Origin: an uncultured Hyphomicrobiales bacterium
GTDB lineage: Bacteria > Pseudomonadota > Alphaproteobacteria > Rhizobiales > Devosiaceae
Reading direction: 5' to 3'
Assembly: GCA_903828145.1 (NCBI GenBank)
Contig: CAIKKY010000013.1
Coordinates: 1-55,309 of the forward strand
DNA length: 55,309 nt
This document shows positions 48,822 through 55,309 of this stretch, in pieces. Each line of letters opens with the position of its first letter. Position 1 is the stretch's first letter. The notes under the pieces are model-generated. The model searched no databases and was not told the origin of the DNA. It saw only the letters and a program-made list of their open reading frames with translations. A program made the position numbers and the translations under genes.

Positions 48822-49167
48822 CTGGGTTTTGCGTATAGTGACCCTCGACACAGTGAATAAGAGCAACCTGTCGTGACAGGAAGGGGCGGCTATGGGGTCT
48901 CCCTTTAAGCTCAGAACACACCAGCGCAACAATCCGATAGCACATTCACCAACAGTCGGGTCGTTTGAGGGTCGCGAAGTGGCGGAGCCCTCTCGTGTTC
49001 GTTCTGCCAGTGTAAGATCAATGATCAGGCGGCAGGGAACTTCTTAGTCAAGTCTGCTCCCACCGAGTTAGTGCGCAAGTGGGTGCTTTGTGTGCCCCTT
49101 TGCGAGTGCCGAGTTTGACCGCACCAAGTCATATTGTGGGTGTATATGATCTATTTATATAACAACG

Positions 49168-49262
49168 GGACCGAAACGATAGAAAATCATTCCGGTCCGC
49201 GCAGAAAGGAGTTATTTTATGCTTGCATATATATGTAACTAGCGGCGAAGATCGTCGCTAGT
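49168..49262 (+). promoter_or_regulatory. Leader-like block with seven-codon ORF between two stems
   Basis: GGACCGAA pairs with TTCCGGTCC (49168-49198). An AAAGGAG ribosome site (49205-49211) then sits seven bases before ATG CTT GCA TAT ATA TGT, AAC and a TAG stop (49219-49242). The stop lies inside a second hairpin, ACTAGCGGCGA/TCGTCGCTAGT (49238-49262), followed by AATTTT. The form resembles an attenuator or small RNA, but no plus-strand gene follows directly. Confidence 0.4.
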
Positions 49263-49284
49263 AATTTTGCAGATCGGCACTTTA

Positions 49285-49473
49285 TCAGAATGCATACTCT
49301 TCGGGCAGCTCAAAGTGCTCGTAGCCAAGGCTCACGAGGTTGTCGCGGAAGCGCGGCAGGAACTGGCTGTCGTTCTGCATGACCTCATCAAAGTAGTCCA
49401 ACATCTGCGCAAGCGCGGTGTCGTGATCGGTCTTCAGCAGGTCGGCGAAGAGGTTAATAAGCTCATGATTCAT
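49285..49473 (-). CDS. Small acidic hypothetical protein
   Basis: A 62-residue acidic protein (MNHELINLFADLLKTDHDTAL...), helical throughout, with a Tyr/Phe/Glu-rich C-terminus. I use the ATG at 49473 with a weak AGAGA site; the frame is open to 49533 but the extra residues are basic and unlike the rest. No family is recognised. Confidence 0.5.
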   Translation of the reverse strand: MNHELINLFADLLKTDHDTALAQMLDYFDEVMQNDSQFLPRFRDNLVSLGYEHFELPEEYAF

Positions 49474-49607
49474 TTTAGTTCTCTTTCTTTTAAAATAGGA
49501 AAAGCTTAATTGCTTTTGTTGCCGTAGCATCAACGCTACATTTACAATATAACACGTCTATTCTGTATATATAGTTGACAATAAGCTTCAGTAAATTTCG
49601 GTGTATT

Positions 49608-50135
49608 TCATGGAAAGTGACCAGTTCTCACGGACTGTAGGTGGTTACTTGCTGCCGAAATATAACGGTTCACTACCCGTATCATCGTCTGGCTGTCTGC
49701 AGAACTTAAAGATGCGGAAGCCGTGCCCTTTCCTTTCTCAATCTCTAGGATGCGGGCAGCGATTTCGCGGTACTTTAGCTTCACGTTCTTCCGCTGCTGG
49801 TAGACGAGCAGGGCGATTCTGTAGGCGTTCGCCTTTGGCTGGGCTGTGCTGAGGGGATGAAGCGGCGTTCCTAATCGCTCGGTCATACCGAAGCAGACTT
49901 TCCAATGGGCTTCCCACCAGTCGTCAAAGCGGCTGTTCATGACAGCGTCACGACCACCCCAGGCTTCGTACTTGGACCAGTCTACCGTGTGGGTGGTCGA
50001 TCGTTCAGCCTCTTGCAGGAACTTGAACCAGTAGAGGTAGACCCGTTTACGGCTCTGGATCCAAAGCCCGTCGCGGTACCGCACATATGCACTGGCAGGA
50101 TAGAACTGCTTGGGTCTCTTGGTTCGGGAAGCCAT
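49608..50135 (-). CDS. Hypothetical protein, possibly DNA-binding
   Basis: A 175-residue basic protein rich in aromatic residues at the N-terminus (KQFYPASAYVRYRDGLWIQSRKRVYLYWFKFLQ). The C-terminal part (KLKYREIAARILEIEKGKGTASASLSSADSQTMIRVVNRYI) looks like a helical DNA-binding segment. An AAAGGAG site precedes the ATG at 50135. It is divergent from the resolvase gene with about 200 bp between. No family is recognised. Confidence 0.6.
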   Translation of the reverse strand: MASRTKRPKQFYPASAYVRYRDGLWIQSRKRVYLYWFKFLQEAERSTTHTVDWSKYEAWGGRDAVMNSRFDDWWEAHWKVCFGMTERLGTPLHPLSTAQPKANAYRIALLVYQQRKNVKLKYREIAARILEIEKGKGTASASLSSADSQTMIRVVNRYISAASNHLQSVRTGHFP

Positions 50136-50343
50136 TTTGGGCTCCTTTGTCCATCGGCATTTTTGTGATGCTCAGCCACGCCGCTGGCTTCTGCAAGACC
50201 CCACCGTCTCTCTGGTGTGTAAGTCAAACGCAGATGGCGCTGACACAGCGATCATTGGGTTTTTTGCGTCTCAAATGGGTGGTTGACCGCTTTAGGAGAC
50301 ACACTACCTGGCAGGTCTAGAACTCACTGAGACAGGAGTGGCT

Positions 50344-50877
50344 ATGGCGAAGGTCGGGTATCGGCGGGTCAGCACGACAGAGCAGAACTTTGACAGGCAG
50401 GCTCTGGACGGGTGCGACAAGGTCTTTGAGGAGAAGGCTTCTGGCGCAACTCGGGAACGAGCAGCACTCAATGACTTGATTGCATGGGTGCGGGACGGTG
50501 ATGAGGTCGTGGTCTGGAGCATTGATCGGCTGGCGCGTGACCTGCGGGACTTGCAGGAAGTGGTGTCAACGCTGACGGCTAAAGGAGCATCAGTGACATT
50601 CGTCTCGGAGCGGCTAAGTTTTTCAGGCTCGCAGGATGATGCGCTGTCTCGGCTGCAACTTCAGATGATGGGGGCGTTTGCAGAGTTTGAGCGCAACATC
50701 ATTCGGCGGCGTCAGGCGGAAGGCATCGCCAAAGCCAAGGAGCGGGGCGTCTACAAGGGTCGGAAAGCGAAGGTGGATGCAGCGGCTATTCGGCAGTTGC
50801 GGTCAGATGGGCTGGGGGCAACAGCGATTGCGGATATGCTCGGGATTGCGCGGGCTACGGTGTATCGGGTGGGGTAG
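50344..50877 (+). CDS. Serine recombinase (resolvase/invertase family)
   Basis: A 177-residue small serine recombinase. The catalytic Ser is in GYRRVSTTEQNFDRQ near residue 12. The Arg cluster lies in WSIDRLARDLRDL near 66, and the dimer helix FAEFERNIIRRRQAEGIAKAKERG follows. A C-terminal HTH (GATAIADMLGIARATVYR) binds DNA. The ATG at 50344 follows an AGGAG site; a GTG two codons earlier is possible. It could resolve cointegrates or invert a segment; no obvious crossover repeats were found beside it. Confidence 0.92.
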   Translation: MAKVGYRRVSTTEQNFDRQALDGCDKVFEEKASGATRERAALNDLIAWVRDGDEVVVWSIDRLARDLRDLQEVVSTLTAKGASVTFVSERLSFSGSQDDALSRLQLQMMGAFAEFERNIIRRRQAEGIAKAKERGVYKGRKAKVDAAAIRQLRSDGLGATAIADMLGIARATVYRVG

Positions 50878-51261
50878 CTGTTGCAAAAGGTCGCAATCAA
50901 CAACGACATGCACGTGTCGCAGATCGTTCGTCGAGCATGTGTCGAGTTCCTAAAGCGATTGGTCGTGTAGGTGGGGCAAATGCCTAGCTGAACTGCTAGC
51001 ATCCAATGCTGCATTCATCTCGTGGCACGACTGCGAAAACGTTAGCGCTTACGCATAAGCAGGCAAAATAGAATGGGTTGCGTGGGAAGAGACGGTTACC
51101 GTAACTGTTTGAGGGGCTATGGTTTTATCCACCTCATGTGGATACTCCGCAACAACTGACAAAAAACTCGCAGCGAACTCCTGTCTCCGATACAAGCATT
51201 CTTGACAGATTCCACCGACTTGAATTTTGTGGAGACAGTTAACCTAGAAAAGGGGCTTGAG
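50878..51261. other. Intergenic region upstream of outer-membrane protein gene
   Basis: About 380 bases with no supported gene. A TTGACA hexamer at 51202-51207 could be the -35 of the porin-like gene; the region 17 bases on is TTTTGT, a poor -10. No inverted repeats of note were seen. Confidence 0.4.
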
Positions 51262-51984
51262 ATGAAGGTTTCTCTGATCGCCGTTGTGACCGCGGCGCTT
51301 GTGACGATGGGTTCGGCGCACGCTGCTGACCTGCTTGTAGATAACGCAGCTGATGCGTCGCCCGCAGCTTCGTCGATCGATTGGAGCGGTGCGTACATTG
51401 GTGCGCATGCAGGGTATGTTTCTGCGACCGCCACCGGTGAGGAAGGTGACCTGTTTGACGAGACGATCGACCTTACGGGTTGGAACGGCGGCGTTTATGG
51501 TGGCGTGAATGTTGTTAATGGCAACATTCTGTTCGGTGTCGAAGGTGATGTCGGCACGGGTACAGTTGAGGGTACTGCTGACTTCACGTCGATCGAAGGT
51601 TCGGGCGTGGACGGTTCTCTGACTGCGAACATCGATTGGAACGCCCATCTGCGTGGTCGTCTCGGTGTAGTTGCAGATCAGATGCTGTTCTACGTTTCGG
51701 GCGGTCTTGCTGTAGCGAGCACGTCTGCTGTGGCATCGTTGGACGCGCCTGTTGATGATATTACTTCGTCGGCTTTGCACACTGGCTACACTGTTGGCGC
51801 GGGCATTGAAGTTGCACTGACGGACAACATCACTCTGCGTGGTGAGTACCTGTATGACGATTATGGGTCGCAGTCGTATGAATACGATCTTACTGACCTT
51901 CCTGACCCGTACGACGTTGTCGTGACCAATGATGTTGGTCTGACTGCTCAGACCGTGCGCGTGGGTCTCAGCTTCAGCTTCTAA
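51262..51984 (+). CDS. Omp25/Omp31-like outer membrane beta-barrel protein
   Basis: A 240-residue protein of the alphaproteobacterial OmpA-like/porin beta-barrel family. Its signal peptide (residues 1-21, cut after SAHA) is followed by a short linker and WSGAYIGAHAGYV, the hallmark first strand of Omp25-type proteins. GYTVGAGIEVALTDNITLRGEYLYDDYG and a terminal VRVGLSFSF (C-terminal Phe for BAM insertion) agree. The ATG at 51262 follows AAAAGGGG. It is cargo of the island, not core genome, and is followed by a strong terminator. Confidence 0.9.
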   Translation: MKVSLIAVVTAALVTMGSAHAADLLVDNAADASPAASSIDWSGAYIGAHAGYVSATATGEEGDLFDETIDLTGWNGGVYGGVNVVNGNILFGVEGDVGTGTVEGTADFTSIEGSGVDGSLTANIDWNAHLRGRLGVVADQMLFYVSGGLAVASTSAVASLDAPVDDITSSALHTGYTVGAGIEVALTDNITLRGEYLYDDYGSQSYEYDLTDLPDPYDVVVTNDVGLTAQTVRVGLSFSF

Positions 51985-52009
51985 TCTGACGCTAATAAAT
52001 CAGTTCGAG

Positions 52010-52037
52010 AAGGGCAGCAGAAATGCTGCCCTTTTTT
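52010..52037 (+). terminator. Intrinsic terminator after outer-membrane protein gene
   Basis: Stem AAGGGCAGCA / TGCTGCCCTT with a GAAA loop and a T6 tract, 25 bases after the stop codon. It precedes the stop of the convergent small gene at 52042. Confidence 0.88.
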
Positions 52038-52041
52038 GTGA

Positions 52042-52218
52042 TCATCCGCGCATGTCGATCAAAGCACCCGTCTGTCGATCCCTTGCGCCAATGCGTTTTT
52101 TCATCGACGCATGATACGCATCGAGTTGCATTTTGACGACCATATGCGATCCCCCAATGATCGCAATCTGCTTCCACATGCCCGATGCATCCTGAAACTC
52201 AACGATCACTTCGATCAT
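52042..52218 (-). CDS. Small hypothetical protein at island right end
   Basis: A 58-residue frame, MIEVIVEFQDASGMWKQIAII..., with a near-perfect AAGGAGG site seven bases before the ATG at 52218. It looks like a strand-rich N-terminal half and a basic helix (HASMKKRIGARDRQ), similar in layout to small phage proteins. It converges on the porin-like gene. No family is recognised, but the ribosome site makes it credible. Confidence 0.65.
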   Translation of the reverse strand: MIEVIVEFQDASGMWKQIAIIGGSHMVVKMQLDAYHASMKKRIGARDRQTGALIDMRG

Positions 52219-52359
52219 AGCGAATCCTCCTTCTCAGCGATTTAATGTCCATACCGCAGAATGCGCAATTGGTAACAGAAAGTGCGTTGTGTATGTTTCA
52301 CACATACTTGCATATCGTGTCGATAAAATATTGAAAAATATTAGCTTTTTAGAAAAATC

Positions 52360-52412
52360 GCGGAATCATAATCCGTGTGTCGGGGGTTCAAATCCCTCCT
52401 CCGCTACCAAAA
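52360..52412 (+). repeat. attR core repeat (3' tRNA-Met fragment)
   Basis: A perfect 53-bp copy of 40583-40635, lacking the tRNA 5' half. It marks the right border of the island. Chromosome-like GC content resumes right after it. Confidence 0.92.
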
Positions 52413-52554
52413 CAGGTTTTGTGAACGTCTGATGGCTTGGCGCAGCGCCGTCTCGACGGCGTCCAGACACATTCAGATGCAAAACATTACGCGCCAATAC
52501 GTATTAAACTTGATCTGATATGATTAGCTCCTCCCCGCCAGAGGGGAGAGCGGC

Positions 52555-54792
52555 GTGCTGACGAGACGTGAGATCGAGGCCCGGGCGGCGTCCTTTGCCG
52601 TGGAGTGGAAAGACGCCAAAGACGAGCGCGCCGAAAGCCAGAGCTTCTGGGATGCGCTGTTTCGCGTTTACGGCACGCCCCGGCGTAATGTGGCGCGCTT
52701 CGAGCGTAAGGTCCGGCGGCCTGATGGCACCCTGGGCAAGATTGACCTGTTCTGGAAAAAGAAGCTCCTCGTGGAGCATAAATCGCGCGGGCTTTCGCTC
52801 ATCGAGGCGCGGGCGCAGGCGCAGGAATATATCCTCGGCCTCGCCCCGGCGGATCGACCGAAGTGGCTGGTGGTCAGCGATTTCCAGCGCTTTGAGGTTA
52901 TTGATCAGGAAACCGGCGAGGAACAGCGTTTCGAGCTGCCGCAATTGCCGGCGCGGCTCGATGCGCTCGGCTTTATTGGCGGCTTCCAGCCGCGCAAGCC
53001 TTCGCTGTCGGCACCGGTCAACATCAAGGCTGTCGAACTGCTGGGCGAGGTGTTCGATACCTTGCGGCTCGGCGGCTACCCGGCCGACGCGCTGCCCGGT
53101 TTTCTGGTGCGGCTGGTCTTTGCGCTGTTTGCCGAAGACACCGCGATTTTCGAGCCGGAGCAGTTCCGCAGCCTGATCCTCGAGAATTCCGTGCCGGATG
53201 GCAGCGACCTTGGCCGCTTGCTCGATGATTTCTTTCAGGTGCTGAACACCCCGCCTGACGCGCGCCAGCACAATTTGGCTCCCGAACTGCGTGCCTTTCC
53301 CTATGTGAACGGGGCCCTGTTCGATCTCCGGCTCCCCAATGCCGCCATGACGCGGGTGATGCGCGATGTGCTGCTGCGCGCCACCGAATTTGACTGGACG
53401 CAGATTTCGCCCGCCATTTTCGGCTCGCTGTTCCAATCAGTGATGGAGGGGGCAGAGCGCCGGGCGCTTGGGGCGGACTACACATCGGAAGACGACATTC
53501 TCAAGCTGATCCGCCCCCTGTTCCTCGAAGAGCTTGAGGCGGAGCTGGAGGGCATTCTCCGCGACCTGAGCACTGCGCGCAACGGCAGGCTGGATCGGTT
53601 TCACGATAAGCTGGCGGGCCTCAGGGTTCTCGATCCGGCCTGTGGCTGCGGCAATTTTCTCATCATTGCCTATCGCGAATTGCGGCGGCTTGAGACGCGG
53701 CTGCTGATCGAGCGCTATCGCGGCAATCTCTCTGGCTTTCTGGATGTGGGGTTATTTGCGCGGCTCAATGTCGATGCGTTTTTTGGCATCGAGATTGAAG
53801 AGTTTCCCGCCGAAATCGCGCGCGTTGGCCTGTGGCTCATGGACCATATCTGCAACCGCGAACTGGCCGCGGCCTTTGGTGAAAGTTTTGTGCGGCTGCC
53901 GCTGAAGAAATCCGCCACCATCCGCTGCGCCAACGCGCTGGCGACAGATTGGGCCGATGTACTGCCACCGGACCAATGCAGTTATGTCATTGGCAACCCG
54001 CCCTTTGTGGGGGCGAAGTTCATGACACCAACCCAGCGCGACGAGTTGCAGCGCGTGGCCCATGGTGTGCGCAACAGCGGGCTCCTGGACTACGTGACCG
54101 CGTGGTATTTCAAGGCTGCCGACTATATCGCGCGCTCGCCCATCCGCTGCGCCTTCGTATCCACCAATTCCATCACGCAGGGCGAACAGGTGGGCGTGCT
54201 CTGGCCGCCGCTTCTGGGGCGCGGGATCAGAATTCAGTTCGCGCATCGCACCTTCGCCTGGCGCAGCGAGGCGCGCGGCGCGGCGCATGTGCATGTGGTC
54301 ATCATCGGTTTTGGCCATGGCGATGTGCCGGTGAAGCGGATTTTCGACCATACTGACTTGGCCAATACGCGCGAAATCCGGGCGGGGAATATCTCGCCCT
54401 ATCTTCTCGACAGCCCGAACACTGTGGCGGTCAACCGCTCCACGCCGATCTGCGACGTGCCCGAAATGGGCATTGGCAACAAGCCAATTGACGGGGGGCA
54501 TTACATTTTCACCGAGGCGGAGAGAATTGAGTTTCTGGTCCGGGAACCGGGGGCCGCGCCCTATCTGCGCCGCTTCATCGGGGCCGAGGAATTTCTCAAC
54601 GGCAATGACCGCTGGATATTGGTGCTCAAAGACGTGCCGCCCTCAGTGATCCGGGCCATGCCGCAGGTCTATGCCCGGGTGGAGGCCGTGCGGGCGTTCC
54701 GGAAGGCGAGCAAGAGCCCCCCGACCCAAGCGCTGGGGGATACCCCAACCGGGAGTGTCGGGATTTCCGTGTTTGGCAGGCATAATGGGTAA
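52555..54792 (+). CDS. MmeI-like type IIL restriction-modification enzyme, truncated by IS
   Basis: A single-chain nuclease-methyltransferase, broken at its 3' end. The N-terminal PD-(D/E)XK nuclease shows Asp64, then Glu74 and Lys76 (D-x9-ExK, the spacing of MmeI). The methyltransferase has motif I DPACGCGNF near residue 360 and the adenine-N6 motif IV NPPF near 481. Similarity ends after ASKSPPTQALGDTPT (about 732), where the IS256 inverted repeat begins; the last 13 residues are IS sequence. MmeI-type proteins exceed 900 residues, so the target-recognition domain is lost. The GTG start follows GGGGAG. Confidence 0.85.
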   Translation: MLTRREIEARAASFAVEWKDAKDERAESQSFWDALFRVYGTPRRNVARFERKVRRPDGTLGKIDLFWKKKLLVEHKSRGLSLIEARAQAQEYILGLAPADRPKWLVVSDFQRFEVIDQETGEEQRFELPQLPARLDALGFIGGFQPRKPSLSAPVNIKAVELLGEVFDTLRLGGYPADALPGFLVRLVFALFAEDTAIFEPEQFRSLILENSVPDGSDLGRLLDDFFQVLNTPPDARQHNLAPELRAFPYVNGALFDLRLPNAAMTRVMRDVLLRATEFDWTQISPAIFGSLFQSVMEGAERRALGADYTSEDDILKLIRPLFLEELEAELEGILRDLSTARNGRLDRFHDKLAGLRVLDPACGCGNFLIIAYRELRRLETRLLIERYRGNLSGFLDVGLFARLNVDAFFGIEIEEFPAEIARVGLWLMDHICNRELAAAFGESFVRLPLKKSATIRCANALATDWADVLPPDQCSYVIGNPPFVGAKFMTPTQRDELQRVAHGVRNSGLLDYVTAWYFKAADYIARSPIRCAFVSTNSITQGEQVGVLWPPLLGRGIRIQFAHRTFAWRSEARGAAHVHVVIIGFGHGDVPVKRIFDHTDLANTREIRAGNISPYLLDSPNTVAVNRSTPICDVPEMGIGNKPIDGGHYIFTEAERIEFLVREPGAAPYLRRFIGAEEFLNGNDRWILVLKDVPPSVIRAMPQVYARVEAVRAFRKASKSPPTQALGDTPTGSVGISVFGRHNG

Positions 54793-55309
54793 ACAAGGAG
54801 CCCGATATGTCTCGACGCAAAGAGCCTTCGATCCCGAATGAACTTCTCGATCAACTCCTGGCTGGCGGCGCTGCCAGTGCGGCCTTTGAACAAGGCGGCC
54901 TGCTCGACGCGCTGAAAAAGGCGCTGACCGAGCGGGCCTTGAACGCGGAGATGGACCACCATCTTTCCGGTGACGATGGGGTCGGCAACACGCGCAACGG
55001 CTATGGCCGCAAGACGGTGACGACCGAGACGGGCACGCTCGAGATTGAGGTGCCACGCGATCGGCAGTCGAGCTTTGACCCGCAACTGATTGCCAAGTAT
55101 CAGCGCCGCTTTCCGGGCTTCGACGACAAGATTGTGTCGATGTATGCCCGCGGCATGAGCACCCGGGAGATCGCCGGGCATCTGCGCGACCTGTACGGCC
55201 TCGAAGTCTCGGCGGACCTGATCAGCACCGTGACGGACGCGGTCCTCGATGAAGTTGCCACCTGGCAGCAGCGGCCGCTGGACCCGGTCTATCCCTTGGT
55301 CTTCTTTGA
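54751..55309 (+). mobile_element. IS256-family insertion sequence (left part)
   Basis: Begins GGGAGTGTCGGGATTTCCGT, a typical IS256-family terminal repeat, inserted into the methyltransferase gene. The transposase starts 56 bp inside. The right end and the target duplication are beyond the window. Confidence 0.85.
54807..55309 (+). CDS. IS256-family transposase, 3' end beyond window
   Basis: The first 167 residues of an IS256/MULE-type transposase. The segment MSRRKEPSIPNELLDQLLAG, then NTRNGYGRKTVTTETGTLEIEVPRDR and MYARGMSTREIAGHL, is characteristic. The visible end PVYPLVFF stops two bases into the codon of the first catalytic Asp of the DDE triad. An AAGGAG site precedes the ATG. The frame is open at the window edge. 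Confidence 0.93.
   Translation, partial: MSRRKEPSIPNELLDQLLAGGAASAAFEQGGLLDALKKALTERALNAEMDHHLSGDDGVGNTRNGYGRKTVTTETGTLEIEVPRDRQSSFDPQLIAKYQRRFPGFDDKIVSMYARGMSTREIAGHLRDLYGLEVSADLISTVTDAVLDEVATWQQRPLDPVYPLVFF

Larger units (their letters stand above)
48649..49284. other. Gene-poor stretch with RNA-like structures
   Basis: About 635 bases with no convincing protein gene. It holds a 15-bp imperfect hairpin at 48789-48821 and a compact block at 49168-49262 (stem, ribosome site, seven-codon frame, stem) described separately. The part 48960-49140 shows nothing I can name. Confidence 0.5.
40583..52412. mobile_element. tRNA-Met-inserted genomic island, 11.8 kb
   Basis: Bounded by a perfect 53-bp direct repeat of the tRNA 3' part (40583-40635 and 52360-52412), with a tyrosine integrase beginning 77 bp inside the left end. 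GC content is visibly lower than in both flanks, with very AT-rich patches near 43 and 47 kb. Most genes are small and unfamiliar. There is no capsid, replication initiator or transfer gene, so it may need a helper or be a fixed island. Confidence 0.9.

Noticed and set aside
48748-48945. Minus-strand 65-codon frame in the gene-poor island stretch
   Set aside because: It runs through the hairpin at 48789-48821, lacks a ribosome site and looks random in residue use.
40583-52412. Island as a complete prophage or conjugative element
   Set aside because: No terminase, capsid, tail, lysis, relaxase or type IV secretion gene can be recognised.
52446-52461. Short palindrome CGCCGT-CTCG-ACGGCG after attR
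   Set aside because: Too short and without a T tract to call a terminator; may be chance in GC-rich DNA.

Overview
The window reads as chromosome of a GC-rich alphaproteobacterium, most likely in the Hyphomicrobiales. The evidence is a Caulobacter-type flagellar operon (fliF-fliG-fliH-fliN-flbD), an adjacent sciP gene for the CtrA inhibitor, a TTAA-N7-TTAA CtrA-type box, and a FlbD/sigma-54 flagellar tier. A Devosia-like family is a guess; no rRNA gene is present to settle it.

Left arm (1-40.5 kb) is ordinary chromosome. Positions 1-8.7 kb hold flagellar genes: the early fliF operon on the minus strand, sciP, and a fliK-flgD pair behind a good sigma-54 promoter. Then come mnmA, a ring-cleaving dioxygenase, and a complete EF-P beta-lysylation set (efp divergent from epmA-epmB). 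A sugar-related block follows: a HIBADH-family dehydrogenase, a SIS-domain protein, a GNAT enzyme, and a minus-strand operon of ROK repressor, ABC ATPase, sugar-binding protein, permease and SDR dehydrogenase. Next are a threonine-dehydratase-like enzyme, a large alpha-2-macroglobulin coupled to penicillin-binding protein 1C, a GFA protein, glpD-glpK, a heterodimeric ABC exporter with asymmetric ATP sites, a DUF2934 protein, a VanZ-like membrane protein and an exopolysaccharide sugar transferase.

From 40.58 to 52.41 kb lies an 11.8-kb genomic island inserted in a tRNA-Met(CAT) gene. It is bounded by a perfect 53-bp direct repeat of the tRNA 3' part and starts with a tyrosine integrase. Base composition drops and most genes are unfamiliar. 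Cargo includes secreted or outer-membrane proteins, a DUF3102-like protein coupled to a protein resembling T4-type sliding clamps, a divergent DruA/DUF4338-like protein, a papain-fold-like small protein, a coupled operon of four tiny genes led by a ribbon-helix-helix protein, a serine resolvase and an Omp25-like beta-barrel. A 204-bp remnant of a second integrase shows the island is a recombinant. No capsid, replication or conjugation genes are visible. It may be a defence island or phage-satellite-like element, but that is inference.

Right of the island (52.4-55.3 kb) an MmeI-like type IIL restriction-modification gene has lost its target-recognition end to an IS256-family insertion, whose transposase runs off the window end.
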